This document shows positions 1-8,820 of a stretch of DNA of 64,000 nucleotides, piece by piece. Each line of letters opens with the position of its first letter. Positions within the stretch are counted from its first letter, which is position 1. The notes under the pieces were generated by a model. It did no database searches. It had not been told where the DNA came from and was given only the letters and a program-made list of their open reading frames with translations. The stretch covers positions 18,030 through 82,029 of the forward strand of contig JAIBAN010000025.1 in the NCBI GenBank assembly GCA_019695185.1, written 5' to 3'. The position numbers and the translations under genes are program-made. This stretch comes from Blastocatellia bacterium (GTDB taxonomy: Bacteria; Acidobacteriota; Blastocatellia; Chloracidobacteriales; Chloracidobacteriaceae).

Positions 1-562
1 GTTCCGCTGCCTGATTGTATTGTTCCGGTGTCAGGTCCACTGCCGTAACAGCCAGCGCGCTCCGGATTTCACGAAGCACCTGCGACACCAACGACCGTTT
101 GACCCACAACTGTTGGGAAATCTGGGTATGAATATTGCGCAAATTGAGTTCGGCCAACTGGTTGGTAATCGGAGTGTCGGTTCCGGGAACATTTTGCAGC
201 GACTGAAACGCTCCCGCAATCCTGGCCCGCAGTTCGGTGGTTAATTCCGTGGCCTGAGGCGGACGGGGCGGCTTGGCCGGTGGTTTTTCACGTTGTGAGC
301 GTCCTTGGGGACGCGGTTTACTGCCGGCTACAAATTTGTTGGATTTATTAAATGTTTTTTGAAACGTCTGCGGACGATGCTGTTCGCGGGGTTCAAAGGA
401 ACGATAACCGCCACCGGAAGCCGGAGCTGGAGAAGCAGTTGCCGGGGCTGGGGCGACTCCGGTCTTGGGTTGATGTTTGGAGCAATACCGGGCCTTGCGG
501 TCGGTCGAAAAAAAAGTTGCATTGCATTTGTCGCACGAGCGACGAAACTTCATGCCGGTCAT
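1..562 (-). CDS. Zinc-ribbon protein with basic linker, 3' end cut by window edge
   Basis: The minus frame stays open from an ATG at 562 to base 1, giving at least 187 residues without a stop. The start has a ribosome-binding site (AGGTG, 7 nt spacer); a second in-frame ATG lies at 553. The N-terminus carries a treble-clef or zinc-ribbon pattern: Cys10-x2-Cys13, then Cys27-x2-His30. Residues about 31-95 form a Pro/Ala- and Arg/Lys-rich linker. From about residue 95 the protein looks helical and could be a small DNA-binding or oligomerisation domain. It lies 112 nt downstream of another zinc-ribbon gene on the same strand. I do not recognise the family. The true C-terminus is outside the window. 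Confidence 0.7.
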   Translation of the reverse strand, partial: MTGMKFRRSCDKCNATFFSTDRKARYCSKHQPKTGVAPAPATASPAPASGGGYRSFEPREQHRPQTFQKTFNKSNKFVAGSKPRPQGRSQREKPPAKPPRPPQATELTTELRARIAGAFQSLQNVPGTDTPITNQLAELNLRNIHTQISQQLWVKRSLVSQVLREIRSALAVTAVDLTPEQYNQAAE

Positions 563-674
563 ATGTTTTCACCTGTTTTGCCTTAAACGTTGTCTATGAG
601 TCCAAAAAAATTCCTCCTGCCTGAACCAGAAAGTGGGGGATTGATTGCCGTTGCCTGAACACTGACAGGACTCG

Positions 675-1466
675 TTAGGTGGAAATATCCTGAACGAGCT
701 TCCGTCTTTGTTCGGTGAGGTAGGATTCGAGCAGCGTTTCGAAATCATTCTTCTCGCGCAGCACGTCCGGATGCACCTGCTCGGCAAAATACCGTCGAGC
801 ATCTTCAAGCTCTTCGCACAGCAGTTCGTGGAAGGTACCTTCCCGAATGCCTTTTTCCACTTCTTCAGGATTGTAGAGAATAATATCCGAAAGAATGGTG
901 CGTGCCAAACGTTCTGAGCGTCGGTGCAGTCGTTCATACTCGCTGAGATGGCTTTGTTCGGCCTGGAGCGAGGCGGCGGCGGTCTGGAGTCGAAGTGTCA
1001 ATTGTTCCAGCGGCAGGTCGGGAGGAATCCAGGCATCCGGCAGGGAATCCGTGGTTGCCGATTGGTCGGCTGGTTTCCCAAGCACCCAGGTGCGACAGGC
1101 GCGTAACGCCTCGTCCGTCCGAATCAGGCGAACCAGGTCAAGCCCGTTCCCATCCGGCAAGGTGAAGGCGGTAATCAGGATATCCGGCACGCAGACACCC
1201 AGGTAATGCCGTCCGGCAGCCACCTGGTCAATGGCTTTCACGGCAAAACCAAGGCGGTGCAGTAAGGATTCCATTTCATCCCGCAGAGGTGAGCTGCCAG
1301 CCACGACCAGTACAATTCCATGCAGCTCGGAAGGGAGAGGTTTTTCCCGCACGGTGGCCACAAAACGGGTGCCACAGTGGCGGCAGGCCAGTGGGGTCCA
1401 GTCACCAACCACGCGTGACGGGTCAAGTTGAAACTTTCTCTGACATTTGGGGCACGAAACAATCAT
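675..1466 (-). CDS. Zinc-ribbon plus degenerate receiver-domain protein
   Basis: This 263-residue protein starts with a zinc ribbon of the MJ0042 type (Cys5-x2-Cys8, Cys28-x2-Cys31). Residues about 48-165 follow the pattern of a response-regulator receiver. However, the acidic pair after the first strand is replaced by Gly-Ser-Ser, and the phospho-acceptor Asp is an Ala in the stretch ILITAFTLPDGNG, so it is probably not phosphorylated. The C-terminal 100 residues are helical, rich in Glu and Arg, and end in QDIST. Similar zinc-ribbon/receiver proteins in Acidobacteriota and Myxococcota are usually annotated as zinc-ribbon domain proteins. The partner is unknown. It is divergent from the secreted protein that begins at 1727. 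Confidence 0.8.
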   Translation of the reverse strand: MIVSCPKCQRKFQLDPSRVVGDWTPLACRHCGTRFVATVREKPLPSELHGIVLVVAGSSPLRDEMESLLHRLGFAVKAIDQVAAGRHYLGVCVPDILITAFTLPDGNGLDLVRLIRTDEALRACRTWVLGKPADQSATTDSLPDAWIPPDLPLEQLTLRLQTAAASLQAEQSHLSEYERLHRRSERLARTILSDIILYNPEEVEKGIREGTFHELLCEELEDARRYFAEQVHPDVLREKNDFETLLESYLTEQRRKLVQDIST

Positions 1467-1726
1467 GGCGGTGTTGGGAAGTGAATGATGGGAGTTTGGG
1501 AACGGAACATGTCCATATTAGAGGCGAAATGAAATCGGGTGCAATCAGGAAAATGCCGTTCACCCGCCTGTATTGAAGTCTTGGTGAAAAAAAGCAACGT
1601 TCGACTTTCCGTTGCGTCTGATTTTCCGGGTGTGGATGCGTAAGCAAGGCACTTTTGCTATGCTGGCTCGACATTCGCACCACTTCCCGAAACAATCCTG
1701 ATTTCGCACCGACTGACGAGGAAATT

Positions 1727-2605
1727 ATGTTCAATCCGGCTCGCACGCGATTTTTCCGACCCCGTTTTTTTATGATTGGAATTTTGAGCGCACTGTATGT
1801 GGTCCTGGCTCTGACTGGCCCGGTCACAGCCCAAAATGACCGCAAAACGTCCGGTCAATCAGACCGATTCAAGGAACTGCCCACCCCCAATGATGTTTCC
1901 ACCCAAAGTCCACCGGTTCGAAAGGGAAGCCCACTTTCCAATGACGATATCATCCGCCAGTTTGCCGCCAAGGAATCCGACTTTCGGGACGCGCGTGCCA
2001 ATTATACGTTTCGGCAGGAAGTCCATATTCAGACCCTTGGATTTGACGACCGTCCCTCCGGGGACTATGTGCGGATTTCGGAAATTTTGTTTTCCGATGA
2101 TGGCAAGCGGTCCGAGCGAATCATCCGGTTTCCCCCTTCAACTTTGAACGGGTTAAGCATCACTCCGGCGGATATTCGGGATTTTGGCTTGGTCCAGCCG
2201 TTTGCATTGACCAGCGAGGACTTGCCGAAATACAACGTGACCTATGTGGGCAAGGAAAAAGTGGATGAAATCAATGCCTATGTGTTTGATGTGCGACCCA
2301 AATCCATGCCTAAATTCAGCAACGACGGCGACCGGTTTTTTCTGGGCCGGATTTGGGTGGACGACCAGGATTTGCAGATTGTGAAAACCTATGGCAAGGC
2401 TGTTCCCGAAGATGACCGGAACAAATTTCCCAAATTTGAAACCTATCGGGAAAATATTGACGGAAAATACTGGTTTCCGACTTATACCTACGGAGTGGAC
2501 ACGCTTGATTTCAAAGGCGGCTCGATTCGGATGAAACTCGAAGTGCGTTATACGAACTACAAACAATTCAAGACCGATGTGAAAATCCTGGGGGACGACA
2601 AGTAA
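1727..2605 (+). CDS. Secreted LolA-like (outer-membrane lipoprotein-sorting type) protein
   Basis: I choose the ATG at 1727 because GAGGA lies just upstream and the protein then opens with a signal peptide (basic start, then IGILSALYVVLALTG, cleavage near AQN). The mature part, about 260 residues, has the alternating beta pattern of the LolA/RseB-like fold, including the typical stretches YVGKEKVDEINAYVFDVRP and GRIWVDDQDLQIVKTYG. Family members are periplasmic and bind lipid-like ligands. This subtype is common in Acidobacteriota and its ligand is not known. There is no lipobox. The stop codon is followed within 5 nt by a purine heptamer array. Confidence 0.7.
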   Translation: MFNPARTRFFRPRFFMIGILSALYVVLALTGPVTAQNDRKTSGQSDRFKELPTPNDVSTQSPPVRKGSPLSNDDIIRQFAAKESDFRDARANYTFRQEVHIQTLGFDDRPSGDYVRISEILFSDDGKRSERIIRFPPSTLNGLSITPADIRDFGLVQPFALTSEDLPKYNVTYVGKEKVDEINAYVFDVRPKSMPKFSNDGDRFFLGRIWVDDQDLQIVKTYGKAVPEDDRNKFPKFETYRENIDGKYWFPTYTYGVDTLDFKGGSIRMKLEVRYTNYKQFKTDVKILGDDK

Positions 2606-2609
2606 ACCC

Positions 2610-2717
2610 AAGGAAAAAGGAAAAAGGAAAAAGGAAACCCTGAGTCCCTTGGTACACCCTTTCAGACTCCGGTTTTGGTTTGCTCTTTTTCCTTTTTCCT
2701 TTTTCCTTTTTCCTTTC
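2610..2717. repeat. Inverted heptamer cassette, AAAAAGG family
   Basis: Array (AAAAAGG)n at 2610-2637, a 46-nt unique spacer, then the complementary array (CCTTTTT)n at 2684-2717. The cassette fills the space from the stop of the LolA-like gene (2605) to the glpK ATG (2722). A transcript would fold into a long A/G:C/U stem. It occupies the place where the glpK ribosome-binding site should be. Confidence 0.9.
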
Positions 2718-2721
2718 TTTT

Positions 2722-4209
2722 ATGCCCAAATCCTTCATTCTTGCCCTGGACCAGGGAACCACCAGTTCCCGTGCCATCCTGTTTGACCGGAACGGTCAGG
2801 CCGTCGCCACTGCCCAGCGCCCGTTTCAACAGATATTTCCCGAGCCCGGTTGGGTCGAACATCGCCCCGAAGATATTTGGAACTCCCAGCTTGGGGTTGC
2901 CCGCGAAGTGCTCAAAAAACAAAACCTGTCAGCCGCCGAAGTAGCCGCCGTCGGGCTTACCAATCAGCGGGAAACAACGGTCATCTGGAACCGTCGGACA
3001 GGGGAACCCATCCATAACGCCATTGTGTGGCAATGCCGCCGGACGGCAGACCGCTGTGACGCCCTGCGGGCTTCAGAATGGAAAGAAAAAATTCAGGAGA
3101 AAACCGGTTTGGTGGTGGATGCCTACTTTTCCGCCTCCAAAATCGAATGGATTCTGGACCAGGTACCCGGAGCACGAGAAGCGGCTGAAGCCGGGGAATT
3201 GGCTTTTGGCACAATTGACACCTGGCTCATCTGGAACCTCACGGCGGGACGCATTCATGCCACGGATGTGTCAAATGCCAGTCGGACCATGCTCTTTAAC
3301 CTTCATACCGGTGATTGGGATGAGGAGTTACTGGATTGTTTTCGGATTCCCCGTCCGCTACTTCCGGAAATTATTCCCTCCAGTCATGTTTTGGGTGAGA
3401 CCGAACCTTCCTTGTTCGGGGCATCGGTTCCTTTGGGGGGTGTGGCCGGAGACCAGCAGGCCGCTCTCTTTGGGCAGATTTGTACCCAGCCGGGACTGGC
3501 GAAAAACACGTATGGCACAGGTTGTTTCTTACTGATGCAAACCGGGCCGGAAATCGTGCGGTCGCGCCATTCGCTGGTGACCACGGTCGCCTGGAAATTG
3601 GGAGCCGAACCCATTCATTACGCTCTTGAAGGAAGTGTTTTTATTGCCGGAGCTGCGATTCAGTGGCTGCGTGACGGGCTGCAAATCATCGGCACCGCCG
3701 CTGAAACCGAAGCGCTGGCTCGCACGGTGGCAAACTCAGCCGGAACCTATTTTGTCCCGGCCTTTGTCGGATTGGGGGCCCCTTACTGGGACCAGCAGGC
3801 GCGCGGAACCATCACCGGCCTCACCCGTGGCACCACCCGTGCCCACCTTGCGCGTGCAGCCTTGGAATCCATTGCCTACCAGACGCGGGACGTGTTGGAT
3901 GCCATGTCCGCCGATGCCGGCATCAGTTTTTCCGAACTGCGGGTTGATGGCGGTGCTGCGGTCAATGACTTTTTAATGCAGTTTCAGGCTGATATTCTGA
4001 ATGTTCCGGTGACACGCCCTGTCAATCCGGAAACCACTGCGACAGGGGCTGCCTTTCTGGCTGGCCTCGCGGTTGGATTTTGGCGGGATACAACCCAGCT
4101 TGAAACACTCTGGCAACGGGAGCAAACTTTTGTTCCCGGCATGTCCGATGACGAACGAAGCCTGCGCTATGCAGGCTGGAAACAGGCTGTCACCCAGGCG
4201 CGAGCTTAA
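2722..4209 (+). CDS. glpK: Glycerol kinase
   Basis: ATP-dependent phosphorylation of glycerol to sn-glycerol 3-phosphate in the cytoplasm. The 495-residue length is normal for the FGGY kinase family. Visible signatures are the N-terminal phosphate loop [15 protein letters not shown], the catalytic-domain [12 protein letters not shown], the ATP-domain [12 protein letters not shown] and the C-terminal [15 protein letters not shown]. The longer frame from 2680 only translates the repeat array, so the start is the ATG at 2722. No Shine-Dalgarno is visible; the start follows the CCTTTTT array directly. No glpF or glpD is in the window. Very likely a functional single gene. Confidence 0.97.
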   Translation: MPKSFILALDQGTTSSRAILFDRNGQAVATAQRPFQQIFPEPGWVEHRPEDIWNSQLGVAREVLKKQNLSAAEVAAVGLTNQRETTVIWNRRTGEPIHNAIVWQCRRTADRCDALRASEWKEKIQEKTGLVVDAYFSASKIEWILDQVPGAREAAEAGELAFGTIDTWLIWNLTAGRIHATDVSNASRTMLFNLHTGDWDEELLDCFRIPRPLLPEIIPSSHVLGETEPSLFGASVPLGGVAGDQQAALFGQICTQPGLAKNTYGTGCFLLMQTGPEIVRSRHSLVTTVAWKLGAEPIHYALEGSVFIAGAAIQWLRDGLQIIGTAAETEALARTVANSAGTYFVPAFVGLGAPYWDQQARGTITGLTRGTTRAHLARAALESIAYQTRDVLDAMSADAGISFSELRVDGGAAVNDFLMQFQADILNVPVTRPVNPETTATGAAFLAGLAVGFWRDTTQLETLWQREQTFVPGMSDDERSLRYAGWKQAVTQARA

Positions 4210-4235
4210 AAATACAATTTGCATTCTTACGGCTT

Positions 4236-4982
4236 ATGTCTCAATCATCTGAATTCTGGCAGGTCATGATCAACGGCTACATTTATCAGGTTGATCTGGA
4301 GACCTTAAAATGGTGGATTCAACAGGGTTGGGTTCTGCCCGCCGATATGGTTCGCAAAGGAAATCTATCCTGGGTGGCTTCCCGGACTGCCCCAACCTTG
4401 CGTGGCGTATGGACCGGAACCGAAGAAATTGTTTCAACCGGGATGGGGCTGGCACCCAATCAAATGCAGCCGGTTGCGGTAGTACCGCAGGAAAAACCGC
4501 CTACCCTGGAAAAGCCGGAACTGGTTGACCCGACCATTGCCTTGACCAAGCCATTGTTTTCGGTGAGAGCCTTGTGCGCCTGGCTGGGCGGTTTCATTTT
4601 GCTCGGAACCCTGTGCCTGGAGGCATTTGAATTTCCGGGCGGGGCCACCAATCCGGTTTATTTTGAGTTGGTTCAGGGCAAAGTCTTATTGGTTTTGATT
4701 CTGGTGGGGTTCATGTTTACCTTGGTCCGGCGTTTCAAAATGCTCTGGCTGCTGATTTTTTTAATGGTGACGACGATTGGCATTGGGTTACAGAATCCGC
4801 CGCCGAACCCAAATTCCGCTCCGGCGGTTTATTACATTGAAGCGACGCCCCACCCCGTTGTGATCAACAACCCAACGAACACCAAGGCATCCACTCAGTT
4901 TCTGACAGTCTTGATTCAGGCCGCCGGATTTGTTTTTCTGGGAACGGCAGCCTGGATTGATACAGTCAGGGAACACCTTTGA
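4236..4982 (+). CDS. GYF_2-domain membrane protein
   Basis: The first 60 residues match the GYF_2 pattern: a tryptophan-rich start, a short YQVD segment, TLKWWIQQGWV, then an LSWVASR motif before the domain ends. This domain is usually a cytoplasmic peptide-binding module at the N-terminus of bacterial membrane proteins. After a Pro-rich linker (about 70-105) there are four predicted hydrophobic helices around residues 110-130, 150-168, 170-190 and 225-243. It follows glpK by 26 nt and could be co-transcribed. Function unknown. The ribosome-binding site is weak. Confidence 0.75.
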   Translation: MSQSSEFWQVMINGYIYQVDLETLKWWIQQGWVLPADMVRKGNLSWVASRTAPTLRGVWTGTEEIVSTGMGLAPNQMQPVAVVPQEKPPTLEKPELVDPTIALTKPLFSVRALCAWLGGFILLGTLCLEAFEFPGGATNPVYFELVQGKVLLVLILVGFMFTLVRRFKMLWLLIFLMVTTIGIGLQNPPPNPNSAPAVYYIEATPHPVVINNPTNTKASTQFLTVLIQAAGFVFLGTAAWIDTVREHL

Positions 4983-5153
4983 ACAGGGGCCGAACCTCAG
5001 AAAAAGCCGTGACGAAAAGGCCGAAGAGCGGTAATGTCTGACAGGGCTCAAGGGTCTTTCCAGATGTCAGGCTGATTGGGCCTCAAGCGGACTCATTCCA
5101 TCTTGTGTTATCCAGCGCATGCCAGTTTTACACCTTTGTTTGCGAGGCGTGCC

Positions 5154-7760
5154 ATGACTCGTCCGACTGGCTTTCCCCAATTGGTTCTGCCACTGTTTGC
5201 GGTTTTGCTGCTTGAGCTGAGTTCGTCAGCCGGAGCCCGGTCAATTTCCGAACCGCAGGCAGCCCGCCTGCGCCAAACGTCGCCTGTCCGGCAGCCGGTC
5301 AGGTTGAATGATTTGGCTGAAGCCCTGCAAAACAAGGACAACAACAAAGCCCTGGAATATGCCCGGCAGGCACTGGAGCAATCCCGTCAGATGAACCACC
5401 GGACTGAGGAGGCGCGTGCGCTTATCAATCTGTGCGCCATACTCAACTATTTGAATAAAAGCCGGGATTCCCTGCAACCAGGTGAGGACGGAGTTGCTCT
5501 GGCCCGCAAACTGGGAAACAAACGGTTGGTGGCGCGGGGGCTGACGACCCTGGGGCGAACGTATCGGGGATTACTCCAGCCGGAAAAAGTTGAAAAATGC
5601 CACCAGGAAGCACTGCTTCTGGCTGAGGAAGTTGGCGATAAAGTGCTTCAGGCCCAGGCTCTCAATGGTCTGGCGATTCTGGCGCGCGCGCAAAACGAGC
5701 GGGATAAGGCAATGGCCTACCATGAACGGGCATTTCGGTTGCGTGAGGAAATCAAGGACCGTTCCGGTATGGCCGTCAGCCTTTTTAATCTGGCTTTGCT
5801 CTCGATGGACCTGACCCGCAATGACAAAGCAGCGGAATACACCCTGCGGGCGTTGCAAATTCAGGAGGAGTTGGGGGAAACCACCCGGATGGCGGCCTCC
5901 TATCAGCAGCTTGGCACCATTTACACAACTCTGGAAAACTTTCCCCAAGCACTGGAATACTACCGAAAAGCCTATGAACTGATTCGCACTTTCAAAGACC
6001 GGACTCCTAGCGCCGATCTTTTAACGAATATCGGGTTGGTCCAGCACCAGAGTGGCAACATCCGGGCTGCGCTGGACTCATTCTCGCAGGCACTCACGCT
6101 GTATCAGCAATTGGGTGTCAGAACCCGGTTGGCGACGGCTCAAAATAATGTTGGATGGGCCTATCTGGGACTGGGTGAATATGAAAAAGCGCTGGCGTTG
6201 CTGGTGCCTTGCCTGCCTTTGTGTGATGAGTTCAAGGATAGCTACACCAAAGCCGCCGTGCTCGATAACATCGGAACCTGTCAGTTTCACCTGAAACAAT
6301 ATCCGCAGGCACACCAGTCCCTGGAACAGGCTCTGCGGCTGGCTCAGGAAAAAGGCTACAAAAACATTGAGCGAAATGTGTACGGCGATCTGGCCGATGT
6401 CTATCGGGAATTGCGCGATTTTGAAAACGCGTTGGGCTGCTATGAGAAAATGACCACCCTCAAGGAAGCATTGAGCGGAGAGGAAACCACCAGACGCACG
6501 GCTGAACTACAAACCCGCTATGAAACGGAAAAAAAACAGAAAGAAATTGAGCTGTTGACCCGTGACAAGCAGATTCAAGACCTGAAACTGGGAGCCCAGC
6601 AAACTCATATTCAGGCTTTGCAGCAGGATAAAGAACTGCAACAGCTTTCCCTGCTGGCGCAGGAACAGGAACTGTCCGTCCTGGAGCGCGACCGGCAGAT
6701 TCAGGTTTTGGCACTCAGCAAATCGGCTGCCGAAGCCGAGCGGCAAGCCAAGCAAATCGAGTTGCTGCAAAAAGATGCCGCCCTGCAAAAAGCTGTCCGC
6801 AATTCACTGCTGGGGGCATTTGCCACCGTACTGGTCAGCCTGCTGGCGTTATCCGGCCTGTATGTTGTCAAAAAACGGTCGGAACTCAAATTACAACTGA
6901 AAAATGAGGAGATTTCCCGGCAGAAAGAGGTCGTTGAGCAACAAGCCCAGGATTTGGAGGCGCAACGGCAGGCACTGCTTGAGGCCAACCTCAAACTCAC
7001 GGAGGCTGACCGGCTCAAAGCTGATTTTACTGCCATGCTGGTCCATGATTTGAAGTCCCCGCTCAGTGTCGTCAATGCGACGCTCCAACTGATGGGAGAG
7101 GACGAACTGGTTCAGCAACACAATCACCAGTTACTGTCGGCCTCGCAGCGAAGTGTGGAGAAAATGCTCACGCTCATTAACGAAGTGCTCCGGGTATTCC
7201 GCTCTGATTCCCAGGAAATCCCCCTTCATCCGGTTCCGCTCAATCCGGCTTCGCTTTTAACGGAAACCATTGAAGAAGCCCGGCTGGCAGCCCGATCCGG
7301 TTCCATCACGGTTGAAAGCCACTTTTTTCCAGACCTTCCCCTGATTGCAGCCGACCGCATTGAACTGGGCCGGGTGCTGGCCAATTTGCTGGCCAATGCC
7401 ATTAAATTCACTCCGGTCAACGGAGTAATCCGGCTGGAAGCCCGCCTCCAGTCCGGCCAAGGGGGCGAAGAAGGGTTGACCTTTCTGAGAATTTCGATCA
7501 CAGATACCGGCGACGGAATTCCGGCTGAAGACCTTCCTTATTTGTTCGATCCGTATCGGCAGGCATCATCAAAAAAATCTGGTCTGGGCGTTGGGCTGGG
7601 GCTGGCCATCGTCAAGCGGATCGTGGCTGCTCATGGAGGGACTGTGACTGTGTGCAGTCAGCTTGGCGTGGGCAGTTGCTTTTCCATTCTGCTGCCCACG
7701 ATTGAGCCTGTGGTGATGGCAGCCACGCAGCCTTCAATTCCGCACATTCAACAACCCTGA
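5154..7760 (+). CDS. TPR-repeat sensor histidine kinase
   Basis: The start at 5154 is chosen because it opens directly into a signal peptide or anchor (FPQLVLPLFAVLLLEL) and is preceded by GAGG; an upstream ATG at 5076 is possible. After the signal come about ten tetratricopeptide repeats (roughly residues 45-440), a long Gln/Glu/Leu coiled coil (455-560), one transmembrane helix (about 565-585), a second coiled coil, a HisKA domain with phospho-acceptor His631 in [13 protein letters not shown], and a HATPase_c domain (G1 [21 protein letters not shown]2 GVGLGLAI). No receiver and no adjacent response regulator were found. The kinase core is nearly the same as that of the Reg_prop kinase at 39380-42862, although the sensor half is unrelated. 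Confidence 0.92.
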   Translation: MTRPTGFPQLVLPLFAVLLLELSSSAGARSISEPQAARLRQTSPVRQPVRLNDLAEALQNKDNNKALEYARQALEQSRQMNHRTEEARALINLCAILNYLNKSRDSLQPGEDGVALARKLGNKRLVARGLTTLGRTYRGLLQPEKVEKCHQEALLLAEEVGDKVLQAQALNGLAILARAQNERDKAMAYHERAFRLREEIKDRSGMAVSLFNLALLSMDLTRNDKAAEYTLRALQIQEELGETTRMAASYQQLGTIYTTLENFPQALEYYRKAYELIRTFKDRTPSADLLTNIGLVQHQSGNIRAALDSFSQALTLYQQLGVRTRLATAQNNVGWAYLGLGEYEKALALLVPCLPLCDEFKDSYTKAAVLDNIGTCQFHLKQYPQAHQSLEQALRLAQEKGYKNIERNVYGDLADVYRELRDFENALGCYEKMTTLKEALSGEETTRRTAELQTRYETEKKQKEIELLTRDKQIQDLKLGAQQTHIQALQQDKELQQLSLLAQEQELSVLERDRQIQVLALSKSAAEAERQAKQIELLQKDAALQKAVRNSLLGAFATVLVSLLALSGLYVVKKRSELKLQLKNEEISRQKEVVEQQAQDLEAQRQALLEANLKLTEADRLKADFTAMLVHDLKSPLSVVNATLQLMGEDELVQQHNHQLLSASQRSVEKMLTLINEVLRVFRSDSQEIPLHPVPLNPASLLTETIEEARLAARSGSITVESHFFPDLPLIAADRIELGRVLANLLANAIKFTPVNGVIRLEARLQSGQGGEEGLTFLRISITDTGDGIPAEDLPYLFDPYRQASSKKSGLGVGLGLAIVKRIVAAHGGTVTVCSQLGVGSCFSILLPTIEPVVMAATQPSIPHIQQP

Positions 7761-7783
7761 ATCTGAACCTGAACCCCTAAAGT

Positions 7784-8596
7784 ATGAATTTTCTCGGAAA
7801 AATCGGACTTGGGATCGTCCTCTCATTGGTTCTGCTGGCATTGGCAGGGCCGCTCCTGGTTCCCCAGGAAAAGACTGTGACCCAAAACCTTTCCCGCAGC
7901 TTTGAGCCGCCTTCGGTGGAACATCCGATGGGATTGGATGAAAACGGGCGTGATGTTTTTGCACGGGTGGTCTACGGAGCCCGGATTTCGCTCAAAGTCG
8001 GGATGATTGTGGTCCTGGTTTCGGCACTGGTTGGAACTGCGGTCGGAACCGTAGCCGGGTTTTACGGCGGCTGGGTGGATAGCCTTGTTTCCGGCTTTAT
8101 CTTCAACATTTTCCTGGCTTTTCCAGGCATCCTGTTGGCCATTGCCATGGTGGCGTTTCTTGGGTCCAGTTTAAACAACCTGATTATTGCTCTGTGTGTG
8201 ATTGGGTGGGTGGGGTACGCCCGTTTGATCCGGGGCCAGGTGCTCAAAGTCCGCGAATACGATTTCATCACTGCCGCACGGGCAGTGGGAGCCGGTGATT
8301 TGCGCATTATCGTCCGGCACATTTTGCCCAATTCCGTCCAGCCCTTGATTGTTCAGGCCAGCCTGGGAATGGCTGGGGCGATTCTATCCGAAGCCAGCTT
8401 GAGTTTTTTGGGTTTGGGAGTTCCGCCCCCAACGCCAAGTTGGGGAGCCATGCTGAATGATGCCCGGCTGCACTTTGCCTCAGGTCTGCATTTAACCTTG
8501 TTTCCCGGACTTTTTGTCACACTTTCGGTGCTGGGGTTTAACTTTGTCGGGGATGGCTTGCGCGAATGGCTTGATCCGAAACAACGGGAACGATAA
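7784..8596 (+). CDS. DppC/OppC-type ABC transporter permease
   Basis: Inner-membrane permease of the peptide/nickel/opine ABC importer family. It has 270 residues, an N-terminal helix, a periplasmic segment with the characteristic HPMGLDENGRDVFARVVYGAR, five further membrane helices, and the EAA loop RAVGAGDLRIIVRHILPN that contacts the ATPase. The C-terminal FVGDGLREWLDPK is typical of DppC. No DppB, ATPase or binding protein is next to it, so it is an orphan subunit here and its substrate cannot be named. It begins 23 nt after the TPR kinase stop and may be in the same transcript. Confidence 0.93.
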   Translation: MNFLGKIGLGIVLSLVLLALAGPLLVPQEKTVTQNLSRSFEPPSVEHPMGLDENGRDVFARVVYGARISLKVGMIVVLVSALVGTAVGTVAGFYGGWVDSLVSGFIFNIFLAFPGILLAIAMVAFLGSSLNNLIIALCVIGWVGYARLIRGQVLKVREYDFITAARAVGAGDLRIIVRHILPNSVQPLIVQASLGMAGAILSEASLSFLGLGVPPPTPSWGAMLNDARLHFASGLHLTLFPGLFVTLSVLGFNFVGDGLREWLDPKQRER

Positions 8597-8618
8597 GGGA
8601 ATCAGATGTCGTCAACGC

Positions 8619-8654
8619 AAAAAAAAACGCGGCAAGGAATTCGATCCTGCCGCG
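8619..8654 (-). terminator. Intrinsic terminator for minus-strand transcripts
   Basis: A GC-rich stem (CGCGGCA-AGGA, 8628-8638, paired with TCCTGCCGCG, 8645-8654) has a 6-nt loop and one bulged base. On the minus strand it is followed by a run of nine U (8619-8627). It could end the SCP2/secreted-protein operon or a separate small RNA lying between 8655 and about 8800. Confidence 0.75.
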
Positions 8655-8684
8655 TAACCACTTGAGAGAGGAGGAATGTACACT

Positions 8685-8777
8685 ATGCCGAGAACAGAAG
8701 AGACCCAAACAAGGCTGAAGAGCAAAACGTGCTTCCTGCAATGTTTTGGTAGCAACTTTTCACGTCACTGGCTGTAA
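8685..8777 (+). CDS. Possible 30-residue small ORF
   Basis: GAGAGGAGG at 8666-8674 is followed after 10 nt by an ATG and 30 codons ending in TAA. The peptide has two cysteines and is basic, with no recognisable motif. The strong ribosome-binding site is the only support. The same bases can pair with 8786-8792, so either the ORF is translationally controlled or the site is really part of an RNA element. Low confidence. Confidence 0.2.
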   Translation: MPRTEETQTRLKSKTCFLQCFGSNFSRHWL

Positions 8778-8820
8778 ACGTGAGACCTCCTCGAAAGTTC
8801 CCAAAGTTCCGGAAAAAATT

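Larger units (their letters stand above)
8619..8797 (-). ncRNA. Candidate structured small RNA ending in the terminator
   Basis: On the minus strand GAGGAGG (8792-8786) can close a stem with CCTCCTC (8674-8668). Inside are a CACGT/ACGTG hairpin (8782-8761) and an imperfect GAAGCA/TGCTCTTC hairpin around 8734-8715, and the element ends in the terminator above. No conserved protein is coded here. An alternative is a 30-residue plus-strand ORF (8685-8777) with a strong ribosome-binding site; its Shine-Dalgarno would be masked by the same stem. No known RNA family was recognised. Confidence 0.3.

Noticed and set aside
2680..2721. N-terminal extension of GlpK rich in Phe and Leu
   Set aside because: It is the translation of the CCTTTTT array; similar artefacts extend the frames of uvrA, moaA and the zapB-like gene.
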